From positions 1 to 36,482 of the forward strand of contig NZ_SMKA01000057.1 in the NCBI RefSeq assembly GCF_004348455.1: 36,482 bases of DNA, read 5' to 3'. How positions within the stretch are numbered: the stretch's first letter is position 1; each line of letters begins with the position of its first letter. The translations under genes and the position numbers were made by a program. Under the pieces are notes generated by a model, which worked only from the letters and a program-made list of their open reading frames with translations, had not been told where the DNA came from and made no database searches. Source of the stretch: Kribbella albertanoniae. Lineage in GTDB: Bacteria > Actinomycetota > Actinomycetes > Propionibacteriales > Kribbellaceae. Of this stretch, positions 8,333 to 15,473 are shown one piece after another.

Positions 8333-8365
8333 CTACCCCGCCGAACACCTGATGGGGAGCTTGAG

Positions 8366-8491
8366 ATGACTCTATTGAATGCCACGCTCCGCGCGGCCAG
8401 CCATGGGGCTTTAACTCCCTCCCTTCCCTCGTCGCTCCAGTCGCTTCGCTCCCTGCGCTCCTCAGTCCAGGTCGGGAGGCCCCATGACTGA
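8366..8491 (+). CDS. Possible 41-residue leader ORF overlapping the ADPS-like start
   Basis: An ATG preceded by GGGGAGCTTGAG opens a 41-residue frame whose TGA ends eight bases inside the following gene's start. The peptide is rich in Ser, Leu and Arg (PSLPSSLQSLRSLRSS) because the DNA repeats short CGCTCC-like units at about 8432-8462. It matches no family I recognise. Good ribosome site and overlap favour a coupled leader peptide; skewed composition and lack of comparison argue for caution. Confidence 0.35.
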   Translation: MTLLNATLRAASHGALTPSLPSSLQSLRSLRSSVQVGRPHD

Positions 8492-10031
8492 ATCCGACCT
8501 GCCGGTGGTGCAACTCACGCCAGGGCGCTGGGGTGATCCGGAAGTCTCGGTCGAGGTGCCGGCTCCGGCGCTCGCCGCGCTGCACCACCTCGGCGTACGG
8601 CGACCTGAGTCCGGCCCGGTCGATCCGGCGGACCGCCCGGGGCTCACGCCTCAGCAGGTGGCCGTCCTGGCCGAGGTTGTCGGAGCCGAGCATGTAGCGA
8701 CCGACCTGACTGCGCGCTGGGCGCACACCCGCGGGTACTCGACACCTGACCTGCTGCGGCATCGCGCCGGTGACACCTCGGACATGCCCGACGCGGTCGC
8801 CTTCCCGGCCGACCATGACGAGGTCCTGGCATTGCTGGCCGTCTGCGCCGAGCATGACTTGGCTGTGGTGCCCTACTCGGGCGGTACGTCGGTAGTCGGA
8901 GGGCTCGCGGCGTCCCGGCGGTTCGTGACCGTGGATCTGCGCAGGCTGGACCAACTGCTCGAGGTCGACGATATTTCGCGGACCGCGACGCTGCAGGCCG
9001 GCGTGCGTGGTCCAGCGGCCGAGGCGCTGCTCGCGAAACACGGCTACACGCTCGGGCACTTCCCGCAGTCCTACGAAGGCGCAAGCATCGGTGGGTACGC
9101 CGCCGCGCGGTCAAGCGGGCAGTCGTCCGCGGGCTACGGGCGTTTCGATCAGATGGTGGTCGGGCTGACGCTGGCGACTCCGCGTGGCACGGTCGAGCTC
9201 GGCCGAGCGCCGATGTCGGCAGCCGGTCCGGATCTGCGTCAGCTGGTGCTGGGATCCGAAGGTGCTTTCGGGATCATCACCTCGGTCGTCGTCCGGATCC
9301 GCCCGCGGCCGGAGGAGCGGCACTTCGAGGGGTGGCGGTTCGACACCTTCGAGGCTGGACTGACCGCCGTACGGCGATTGGCGCAGGACGGGCCGTTGCC
9401 GACCGTGCTCCGGTTGTCGGACGAGGCCGAGACCGCGGTCAACCATCCGGACGGGGCAGGCGGCGTACTGGCGATTGTCGGCTTCGATGGACCGTACAAG
9501 CCGGCCACTGCTGACGTGCTGACCGCAGCAGGTGGTCAGAATCTCGGTGCGGAGTCGGGTGAGGCCTGGCGGGTCGGGCGGTACAAGGCGCCATACCTGC
9601 GGGATCCGTTGCTTGACGAAGGCGCACTGGTCGAAACACTCGAGACTGCAGGGTTCTGGTCGCGCATCCCCGCGTTGAAGGCTGCTGTGACCGAGGCGCT
9701 GGTCAAGGCGCTCAGCGAGCAAGGCACTCCGCCGCTGGTGCTCTGTCACGTGTCGCATGTGTATGAGACCGGCGCATCGCTGTACTTCACTGTCATCTGC
9801 GCGCAGAACGCTGAGCCGATCGACCAGTGGCGGCACGCGAAGCTCGCTGCGAACGCTGCGATCGCTGAGGCGGGCGGGACAATCAGCCACCACCACGGCG
9901 TCGGGACGGATCACCGCGAGGCCTACGCCGCGGAGATCGGTCCGCTGGCAGCGGAGGCGTTGCGTGCGGTCAAAGGCGTGCTCGACCCGGAAGGTGTGCT
10001 CAATCCAGGGATCCTCTTGACCTCAAGTTAA
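8484..10031 (+). CDS. FAD-binding oxidase, alkyl-DHAP-synthase-like
   Basis: The 515-residue flavoprotein resembles alkyldihydroxyacetonephosphate synthase, which in eukaryotes swaps the acyl chain of acyl-DHAP for an alkyl chain. It has the PCMH-type FAD domain near residues 100-275, with VPYSGGTSVVGG, FPQSYEGASIGGYAA and LVLGSEGAFGIIT. The C-terminal domain carries the histidine-rich ISHHHGVGTDH near residue 470, then VLDPEGVLNPG. The N-terminus with TRGYSTPDLLRHRAG is typical of ADPS relatives. Bacterial homologues are mostly untested. GGGAGG precedes the ATG. Divergence from TetR-glpD suggests a DHAP or glycerol-ether role, but some homologues may act on other hydroxy acids or alcohols. 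Confidence 0.85.
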   Translation: MTESDLPVVQLTPGRWGDPEVSVEVPAPALAALHHLGVRRPESGPVDPADRPGLTPQQVAVLAEVVGAEHVATDLTARWAHTRGYSTPDLLRHRAGDTSDMPDAVAFPADHDEVLALLAVCAEHDLAVVPYSGGTSVVGGLAASRRFVTVDLRRLDQLLEVDDISRTATLQAGVRGPAAEALLAKHGYTLGHFPQSYEGASIGGYAAARSSGQSSAGYGRFDQMVVGLTLATPRGTVELGRAPMSAAGPDLRQLVLGSEGAFGIITSVVVRIRPRPEERHFEGWRFDTFEAGLTAVRRLAQDGPLPTVLRLSDEAETAVNHPDGAGGVLAIVGFDGPYKPATADVLTAAGGQNLGAESGEAWRVGRYKAPYLRDPLLDEGALVETLETAGFWSRIPALKAAVTEALVKALSEQGTPPLVLCHVSHVYETGASLYFTVICAQNAEPIDQWRHAKLAANAAIAEAGGTISHHHGVGTDHREAYAAEIGPLAAEALRAVKGVLDPEGVLNPGILLTSS

Positions 10032-10036
10032 CTTGA
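10023..10036. promoter_or_regulatory. Perfect 14-bp palindrome before the SDR/QueA-like pair
   Basis: TCAAGTTAACTTGA is fully self-complementary. It overlaps the ADPS-like stop codon and lies 13-19 bases before the possible SDR starts. TTGACC (10017-10022) abuts it on the left and TGGACA follows at 10040-10045, a possible promoter with a 17-base spacer holding the palindrome. This suggests the next two genes have their own regulated promoter. No regulator is encoded beside them. Confidence 0.55.
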
Positions 10037-10048
10037 AGTTGGACAGTC

Positions 10049-10774
10049 GTGGGCATGACTCCTGAACCCGCCAACCGTCCTGTCGCTCTCATCACCGGCG
10101 CTTCGGCCGGCCTCGGACTCGCGCTGGCCCACGGACTGGCCGATCGGGGCTGGGCGCTGGTGATCGATGCCCGCGGTGCCGACGCGCTGAAGGACGCCGC
10201 CGACGCCCTGGCCGACCGCACCGACGTCGTACCGCTGGCCGGTGACGTGACCGATCCTCAGCACCGCGCCGATCTGGCCGATGTGATCGGCGAGCTCGGC
10301 CGGCTCGACCTGCTGATCAACAACGCGAGCTACCTCGGGCCCAGTCCCCTGCAGGCGTTGGGCTCTGCGGACCTCGACGAGCTGCGTCGCGTCTACGAGG
10401 TCAACGTGGTCGCACCACTCGCTCTGACGCAGACTCTGCTCCCAGCACTCACTGCGGCGACCGGTGTGGTCGTCAACGTCAGCTCCGATGCCGCAGTCGA
10501 GCCCTACGAGACCTGGGGTGGCTATGGCTCGGCCAAGGCCGCACTCGACCACGCGTCTCGGGTGCTCGGGGCCGAGCACCCGTCGCTGGCGGTGTACGCC
10601 GTTGACCCAGGTGATCTGCGCACTGCGATGCACCAGGCTGCCTTCCCTGGTGAGGACATCTCGGACCGCCCGGAGCCCGCAACCGTCGTACCGGCGTTTC
10701 TGGCGTTGCTGGACCAGCGGCCGGCGAGTGGTCGCTACCGAGCCGCGGAGTTCGCACCGGCGGTGACATCGTGA
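10049..10774 (+). CDS. Short-chain dehydrogenase/reductase
   Basis: The 241-residue protein is a classical SDR: LITGASAGLGLALA (cofactor glycine motif, residues 14-27), GDVTD, LLINNASYLGP, VVVNVSSDAA with the catalytic serine, and YGSAKAALDHA with the YxxxK pair. It reduces or oxidises a carbonyl/hydroxyl with NAD(P); the residue after strand beta-2 (IDARG) does not fix the cofactor. Substrate is unknown. Start may be GTG 10049 or ATG 10055; both ribosome sites are weak. Its stop overlaps the QueA-like start as GTGA, so the pair is coupled. Following the ADPS-like gene, a link to acyl-DHAP reduction is possible, but the QueA-like neighbour suggests otherwise. Confidence 0.88.
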   Translation: MGMTPEPANRPVALITGASAGLGLALAHGLADRGWALVIDARGADALKDAADALADRTDVVPLAGDVTDPQHRADLADVIGELGRLDLLINNASYLGPSPLQALGSADLDELRRVYEVNVVAPLALTQTLLPALTAATGVVVNVSSDAAVEPYETWGGYGSAKAALDHASRVLGAEHPSLAVYAVDPGDLRTAMHQAAFPGEDISDRPEPATVVPAFLALLDQRPASGRYRAAEFAPAVTS

Positions 10775-11802
10775 CTGTCCATCCACACACGAGATTCGTC
10801 CTGCCTGACTCGCTCAACGCCACTGAACCGCCAGAGGCCAGAGGGCTGTCGCGGGACCAGGTGAAGCTGCTGGTCGCGGAGGGGTCGACCGTCACGCACA
10901 CCCGGTTCGATCGGATCGGTGATCACCTCCGGCCCGGCGATCTGTTGTTGGTGAACACCTCCGGGACGCTGCCGGCCGCAGTCGACGGCACCTGGATCAC
11001 CAACTCCTGCATGGCTCCAGTGGTCGTGCACTTCTCCACTGCGCTCGACGACGGCAACTGGGTGGTCGAGCTGCGCAACGGCGGCGAGCCGACGTTCGGC
11101 GGTACGGCGGGTGACCAGGTGGAGCTGCCACGCGGCATCCTCACTCTGCTGGCTCCGCACCAGCCGGGGGCCAACCGCCTGTGGCGGGCCAAGCCGCCGG
11201 TAACGGACATGATCAGTTACCTGCAGCGGCACGGGCGCCCGATCACCTATAGCTATGTGAACAAGCGCTGGCCGATCGCGTCGTACCAGACTGTGTTCGC
11301 CCGGGACCCGGGCAGCGCGGAGATGCCGAGTGCGGCCCGGCCGTTCAGCTTCGAGCTGGTGAGCCGGCTGGCGGCGCAGGGCGTGCTGATCGCGCCGATC
11401 ACGCTGCACTGCGGCGTCTCCTCGCTGGAGAGCCACGAACCGCCGCTGCCCGAGCGGTACGACGTACCCGAGCACACCGCACGTTTGGTGAACTGGGTGA
11501 AGGGCAACGGCGGTCGCATCGTGGCAGTGGGAACCACGGCGGTCCGGGCGATCGAGTCGGCGGTCGCGGCCGACGGATCAGTCGTCGCTGCGCACGGGTG
11601 GACCGACCTCGTCCTCGGTCCCGACCACCCCGCTGCCGTCGTCGACGGCCTCGTCACCGGGATGCACGCCCCCGAGGCCTCGCACCTGCTCCTCCTTGAG
11701 GCCGTTGCGGGAGGTGGCACCGTGCAGCAGGCCTATGACGCGGCTCTGCATGAGCGATACCTCTGGCACGAGTTCGGGGACAGTTGCCTCGTTCTCAAAT
11801 GA
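10771..11802 (+). CDS. QueA-like S-adenosylmethionine:tRNA ribosyltransferase-isomerase homologue, diverged
   Basis: The 343-residue product has normal QueA length and parts of its signature: an N-terminus with NATEPPEARG, RPGDLLLVNTSGTLPA, a YVNKRWPIASYQTVFA segment, VGTTAVRAIESA near residue 253 and a C-terminal GDSCLVL. QueA moves the ribosyl part of S-adenosylmethionine to preQ1 in tRNA during queuosine synthesis. Key positions differ: the usual NDTKVxPAR reads NTSGTLPAA, the LHVGxGTF block reads HCGVSS, and the terminal GDAMLI reads GDSCLV. No other queuosine gene is in the window. It is coupled to an SDR gene. It is probably a paralogous subfamily whose substrate may not be tRNA-bound preQ1. 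Confidence 0.78.
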   Translation: MTVHPHTRFVLPDSLNATEPPEARGLSRDQVKLLVAEGSTVTHTRFDRIGDHLRPGDLLLVNTSGTLPAAVDGTWITNSCMAPVVVHFSTALDDGNWVVELRNGGEPTFGGTAGDQVELPRGILTLLAPHQPGANRLWRAKPPVTDMISYLQRHGRPITYSYVNKRWPIASYQTVFARDPGSAEMPSAARPFSFELVSRLAAQGVLIAPITLHCGVSSLESHEPPLPERYDVPEHTARLVNWVKGNGGRIVAVGTTAVRAIESAVAADGSVVAAHGWTDLVLGPDHPAAVVDGLVTGMHAPEASHLLLLEAVAGGGTVQQAYDAALHERYLWHEFGDSCLVLK

Positions 11803-11836
11803 CTCTGTCTCCGCTGACGAAGCGTCCGGCTCGTTG

Positions 11837-11938
11837 CCGGGCCGGGCGCGTTTGTCCACTGCTCGTGGGCTCATCGAACTGTCCTAACCGCCTGGGTCCC
11901 CCGTCGGGACGTGCCTCGATTAGACGCGCCCCGGCCGG
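11837..11938. other. Intergenic region with long-range complementary GC arms
   Basis: Between convergent QueA-like and AKR genes, GGGCGCG (11844-11850) is complementary to CGCGCCC (11925-11931), with further complementary GGCC-rich bases outward. A small GTCCC/GGGAC hairpin lies between. This may be a shared 3'-end structure. It does not fold as a tRNA. Confidence 0.3.
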
Positions 11939-11992
11939 AAGGTGTCACGGCTTTTGATCCAACCGAGCGCCAATTGTGGCCTAGCCCTCAAA

Positions 11993-12916
11993 TCAGGTTC
12001 GCCGGCCGTCGATGCGGTCGGGGTCGAGCATGTCGTCGGTGATGAAGTCCTGCGGGAAGCCGACCGCGAAGCCGGTGGCTGCCTCCAGTCGCTGTACGGC
12101 GTCGTCCGGCAGCTGGAGTTCGAGCGCGCCGAGGTTGTCGGTGAGCTGGCCGGGTGAGCTCGCGCCGACGAGTGGATGGACAGTGCGCGAATGGATCCTG
12201 GTCCAGGCGAGGGCGACCTGGGCGGGGGTGGCGCCGAGCTCGGCGGCGACCTTGTGGACAGCGCTGATCACGGCGTCGTCGGCCGCGGGTTTCGTGAGTC
12301 GGCCATGTGCCAGCGGGGCCCAGGCAGCGACCGTCATGCCGAACGCCTCCGCCATTGGCAGCAATTCGCGCTCGATGTCACGCTGCAGCAGGCTGTACGG
12401 AACCTGCAGGCCCGCGAACGGCGACCAGTCCCGCCATTCGGCCAGGGTGTTGCCACGGGCGACGAGCCAGGCCGGCGCGTCCGAGATTCCGGCGTACAGG
12501 ATCTTCCCGGCGCGGACGGCGTCGTCGAGCGCGCGCAGCGTCTCCTCGATCGGAGTGTGCCGCTCCCAGTAGTGCACCCAGTAGATGTCGAGATAGTCGG
12601 TGCCGAGCCGGCGCAGGCTGGACTCGAGCGCGAGCCGGAGGTTCTTCCGATGGTTGCCGGTGGCATTGATGTCGTGCGGGTCCCGCGGCAGCGAGTACTT
12701 CGAGGCCAGCACGAACTGGTCCCGGCGCCCGGTGAGGACCTCGCCGACGATGTCTTCGCTCGAACCGTAGGCGTCGGCGGTGTCGATCACGTTGCCGCCG
12801 GACTCGGCGTACAGGTCGATGATCGGGCGGGCCTGCTCGGCCGAAGTGAAGCGCATTGCGCCGAGGAACAGCTCGGAGACGCGGAGTCCAGTGCGACCGA
12901 ACAAGCGGTAGCGCAT
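11993..12916 (-). CDS. Aldo/keto reductase
   Basis: The 307-residue protein is an AKR TIM barrel. Its catalytic tetrad is visible: Asp and Tyr in VIDTADAYGSSEDIVG, Lys in FVLASKYS and His in YWVHYWERHTPIEET. The C-terminal NADPH-binding segment is RTVHPLVGASSPGQLTDNL. The pattern resembles the YghZ/beta-subunit-like group; substrate is unknown. Its ATG overlaps the TetR stop (TGATG), so the TetR gene at 12916 is first in this two-gene operon and probably controls it. Some related proteins reduce toxic aldehydes. Confidence 0.93.
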   Translation of the reverse strand: MRYRLFGRTGLRVSELFLGAMRFTSAEQARPIIDLYAESGGNVIDTADAYGSSEDIVGEVLTGRRDQFVLASKYSLPRDPHDINATGNHRKNLRLALESSLRRLGTDYLDIYWVHYWERHTPIEETLRALDDAVRAGKILYAGISDAPAWLVARGNTLAEWRDWSPFAGLQVPYSLLQRDIERELLPMAEAFGMTVAAWAPLAHGRLTKPAADDAVISAVHKVAAELGATPAQVALAWTRIHSRTVHPLVGASSPGQLTDNLGALELQLPDDAVQRLEAATGFAVGFPQDFITDDMLDPDRIDGRRT

Positions 12917-13512
12917 CAGCCGGCGTACCCATGGAGGAAGGCGTGCACGCCAGTGGTGACGGTGTCGGCAAGGTCGGGCTTGGGTCCTCCACGGTAGGAC
13001 AGATTGGATCCGGAGATGAGTAGCGCGAAGTGCAGCGCCGCACGCACTGGGTCGTCGAGCCGGAGCAGACCGTCGGCGGCGAAGGCCGCGAACCGGTCCG
13101 CGATCGCTCGCTGTACGGCGAGGGGTCCGGCCTCCTGCCAGGCGTCGATCGCGTCCTCGGGGATGTGACCGGCCTCGGCGTTGACCTGCCGGACCAGGGC
13201 CCAGTGCTCGGCGAAGTCCGGGATCGGTGTCCGCCAGGCGATACCGAACGCGACCAGGTCGGATTCGAGGTCGGTGATCTCGGTCAGGTGGCTCTCGACG
13301 ATGGCCAACTGCGCGGCGGCTACCCGGGTCGCGCTCTCCTGGATGACCGCCTGGAACAGCCCGGCCTTGTCGCCGAAGTGGTTGTAGAGCGTCCGCGTCG
13401 ACACGCCGGCTTCGGCCGCGATCACGTCGATACTCGCTCGCGCATAACCGTCCCGTGCGAACACGGTCAACGCACCGGCGAGCACGTCCTGCCGCTTGCT
13501 GCTTCGGGCCAC
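12916..13512 (-). CDS. TetR-family regulator of the divergent AKR and PPOX genes
   Basis: The 198-residue protein has a TetR helix-turn-helix near residues 8-55 (VFARDGYARASIDVIAAEAGVSTRTLYNHFGDKAGLF) and a helical ligand domain. The GTG start is preceded by AAGGGGAT. It is the first gene of a coupled pair with the aldo/keto reductase and is divergent from the F420-type PPOX gene. An 18-bp palindrome at 13531-13548 lies 19 bp upstream of its start, the expected place for autoregulation and control of the divergent gene. The ligand may be a substrate of these oxidoreductases, but this is inference. Confidence 0.92.
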   Translation of the reverse strand: MARSSKRQDVLAGALTVFARDGYARASIDVIAAEAGVSTRTLYNHFGDKAGLFQAVIQESATRVAAAQLAIVESHLTEITDLESDLVAFGIAWRTPIPDFAEHWALVRQVNAEAGHIPEDAIDAWQEAGPLAVQRAIADRFAAFAADGLLRLDDPVRAALHFALLISGSNLSYRGGPKPDLADTVTTGVHAFLHGYAG

Positions 13513-13530
13513 CGGATCCCCTTGGGGTTA

Positions 13531-13548
13531 GTACAACGTTCGTTGTAC
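13531..13548. promoter_or_regulatory. TetR-type palindromic operator
   Basis: GTACAACG and CGTTGTAC are perfect eight-base arms around a TT centre. The site lies in the 45-bp gap between the divergent TetR and PPOX starts, ending nine bases before the PPOX ATG. Size and position match TetR-family operators and would block both genes. Confidence 0.8.
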
Positions 13549-13557
13549 TTTGAGTGT

Positions 13558-13974
13558 ATGGCATTCACCGAGGAAGAACTGAACTACCTGAAGACCCAGC
13601 CGCTCGCCCGGCTGGCCACGGTCGGCGCGGACGGGCAGCCGGATGTCGTTCCGGTGGGTTTCGAGTACGACGGGACGTACTTCTACATCGGCGGGGCGAT
13701 GGAACCGGCCCGGACCCGCAAGCTGCGTAACGTCGCAGCGGGGCAGGAGCAGGTGGCGTTCGTGATCGACGACCTGGTCTCGGTCGACCCGTGGTCGCCG
13801 CGCTTCCTGCGCGTGTACGGGACAGCCGAGGTGGTGACCCGCCCAGGGCAGTTCGGTGCGGGTCCGTACTTGCGGATCACGCCGACCACGAGCTGGAGCT
13901 GGCACCTCGACGGGGAGCCGCTCGATCACGCCGACGAGTTCGGGCCTCGGCGTACCGATCACACCATCAGTTAG
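13558..13974 (+). CDS. PPOX-class F420-dependent oxidoreductase (MSMEG_5819/OxyR-like)
   Basis: The 138-residue protein is a split-barrel flavin/deazaflavin binder of the pyridoxamine-phosphate-oxidase clan. The order FTEEELNYLKTQPLARLATVGADG, PVGFEYDGTYFYIGG, TRKLRNVAAG, VAFVIDDLVSVDPW and a final YLRITPTTSWSW block fits the MSMEG_5819/OxyR subgroup, whose OxyR member reduces an oxytetracycline precursor with F420. It probably acts as a dimer on an unknown organic substrate. ATG 13558 directly follows the palindromic operator, with little room for a ribosome site, so the mRNA may be nearly leaderless. Its stop overlaps the convergent rhomboid stop. Confidence 0.9.
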   Translation: MAFTEEELNYLKTQPLARLATVGADGQPDVVPVGFEYDGTYFYIGGAMEPARTRKLRNVAAGQEQVAFVIDDLVSVDPWSPRFLRVYGTAEVVTRPGQFGAGPYLRITPTTSWSWHLDGEPLDHADEFGPRRTDHTIS

Positions 13975-14714
13975 ACGCGGGACTTCTTGCGGCGGCGGTT
14001 GGTGTCCTGGAGGAAGAGCCAGGCTACTGCGGCGCCGGTGACGAAGCCGCCGAGGTGGCCTTCCCAGGAGATGTTCGGGATCAGGAAGGACAGTACGGCG
14101 GTGATGGCGACGTAGCCGAGGATCCAGGTGACGTCGAGGTTGCGGGCGCGGCTGACCACCAGCAGGGCGCCGACCAGGCCGAGGACGGCGCCGGATGCAC
14201 CGAGGGTTGCCGAGGTGGGCGCGCTGATCAGCCAGACGGCGATGCCGCCGCCGAGCGCGGACAGCAGGTACAGGATCGTGAACCGCAGCCGGCCGAGCAT
14301 CTGCTCCAGCGGCGGACCGATCTGCCAGAGCATGAACAGGTTCGAGAAGATGTGGAAGATCTGCACGTGGGTGAAGGCCGACGTGAGCAGCCGCCAGGGC
14401 TCGGTCTCCACCAGGATCGGGAACAGGACCAGGTCGTTCAGGACCTGGGGGCTGCCGACGCGGACCCCGATGAACACCAGCACGTTGAGTGCGAGCACGG
14501 TCATCGTGATGACCTGGGGATTACCGCGCTGGATGCCGCCGAGCGACGTCCGGGTCTTCGGGATCGACTTCACGCCCTCGTTGAAGCAGCTCGGGCATTG
14601 GAAGCCGACCGCCGCACTGTTCATACAGTCCGGGCAGATCGGGCGGTCACAGCGCTGACAGCGGACACCGGCGGGCCGGTCCGGGTGCCGGTAGCAGACG
14701 GAAGCGGTCGTCAC
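13971..14714 (-). CDS. Rhomboid-family intramembrane serine protease with N-terminal zinc-binding domain
   Basis: The 247-residue protein begins with a B-box-like zinc module (residues 7-45: CYRHPDRPAGVRCQRC, then CPDC and CPSC), followed by a six-helix rhomboid domain. Catalytic motifs are GASGAVLGL (serine) and the last-helix GHLGGFVTG (histidine); the second-helix signature is FTHVQIFHIFSNLFMLWQIG. Rhomboids cut substrates inside the membrane. The GTG start has GGAGG eight bases upstream. It follows the cyclophilin gene on the same strand, but a strong hairpin lies between. The substrate is not identifiable. Confidence 0.93.
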   Translation of the reverse strand: MTTASVCYRHPDRPAGVRCQRCDRPICPDCMNSAAVGFQCPSCFNEGVKSIPKTRTSLGGIQRGNPQVITMTVLALNVLVFIGVRVGSPQVLNDLVLFPILVETEPWRLLTSAFTHVQIFHIFSNLFMLWQIGPPLEQMLGRLRFTILYLLSALGGGIAVWLISAPTSATLGASGAVLGLVGALLVVSRARNLDVTWILGYVAITAVLSFLIPNISWEGHLGGFVTGAAVAWLFLQDTNRRRKKSRV

Positions 14715-14738
14715 GGCGGGTCCTCCGGGGGGAAGGCG

Positions 14739-14766
14739 GCGGGACCGGTCCGGTGACCGGTCCCGC
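14739..14766 (-). terminator. Strong hairpin after the cyclophilin gene
   Basis: Arms 14739-14750 and 14755-14766 are perfect 12-bp complements with a four-base loop, nine bases past the cyclophilin stop. There is no U-tract, as is common in actinobacterial terminators. The rhomboid gene's ribosome site follows, so the hairpin may reduce readthrough into it. Confidence 0.7.
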
Positions 14767-14775
14767 GGGGGTGGA

Positions 14776-15318
14776 TCAGGCGTTCTTGCGCTCGATGACC
14801 ACGTGGTTGATGACGACCGGGTCGATCGGCCGGTCGGCGGCGGCGGTCGGGACCACCGCGATCTCGTCGATGACCTTGCGCGACGCGTCGTCGGCGACCT
14901 CGCCGAAGATCGTGTGCTTGCGGTTCAGGTGCGGGGTCGGGGTCACGGTCACGAAGAACTGCGAGCCGTTGGTGCCCTTGCCGAACTGGATACCGGCGTT
15001 CGCCATCGCGAGCAGGTACGGACGGTCGAACTGGAGCTCCGGGTGGATCTCGTCGTCGAACGAGTAGCCCGGCGTGCCGGTGCCGGTGCCGAGCGGGCAG
15101 CCGCCCTGGATCATGAAGCCCTTGATGACGCGGTGGAAGCCCAGGCCGTCGTAGAACTTCTCGTGGCTCGGCTGCCCGGTCTGGGCGTCCGTCCACTCCT
15201 TGGTGCCCTCGGCCAGGCCGACGAAGTTCTCCACGGTCTTCGGTGCGTGGTTGGGGAACAACCGGATGACGACGTCACCCATCGTCGTCTGCAGGGTTGC
15301 GTACAGCTCTTCGGCCAC
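14776..15318 (-). CDS. Cyclophilin-type peptidyl-prolyl cis-trans isomerase
   Basis: The 180-residue protein is a single cyclophilin domain with FPNHAPKTVENFVGLAEG, FHRVIKGFMIQGG (catalytic arginine), GTNGSQFFVTVTPTPHLN and HTIFGEVADD. It catalyses proline isomerisation during folding. There is no signal peptide, so it is cytoplasmic. GTG 15318 (VAEELYA) was chosen because GAGGAG lies eight bases upstream; the in-frame extension to 15375 has no family match. It is divergent from the Ala/Lys-rich membrane-protein gene. Confidence 0.96.
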   Translation of the reverse strand: MAEELYATLQTTMGDVVIRLFPNHAPKTVENFVGLAEGTKEWTDAQTGQPSHEKFYDGLGFHRVIKGFMIQGGCPLGTGTGTPGYSFDDEIHPELQFDRPYLLAMANAGIQFGKGTNGSQFFVTVTPTPHLNRKHTIFGEVADDASRKVIDEIAVVPTAAADRPIDPVVINHVVIERKNA

Positions 15319-15473
15319 GGGAGTCACTCCTCGGTAGTTACATCTGACGCCATCGATCCTGTCACGTCCACCCAAGATTCCGTGGTACCGGGGGTTTGAC
15401 AGGTGGGTACGCGTACGATGCAGATGAGACCGGATTTGTCCAGAGCGGTATCAGTGCGTCCATGGAGGGAACT

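Noticed and set aside
8432..8462. Short CGCTCC-like units resembling a small repeat array
   Set aside because: Units are irregular, under 10 bases and without spacers; not a CRISPR or defined tandem repeat.
11889..11930. Possible tRNA-like fold between convergent genes
   Set aside because: No acceptor stem or GTTC T-loop; only one five-base hairpin.
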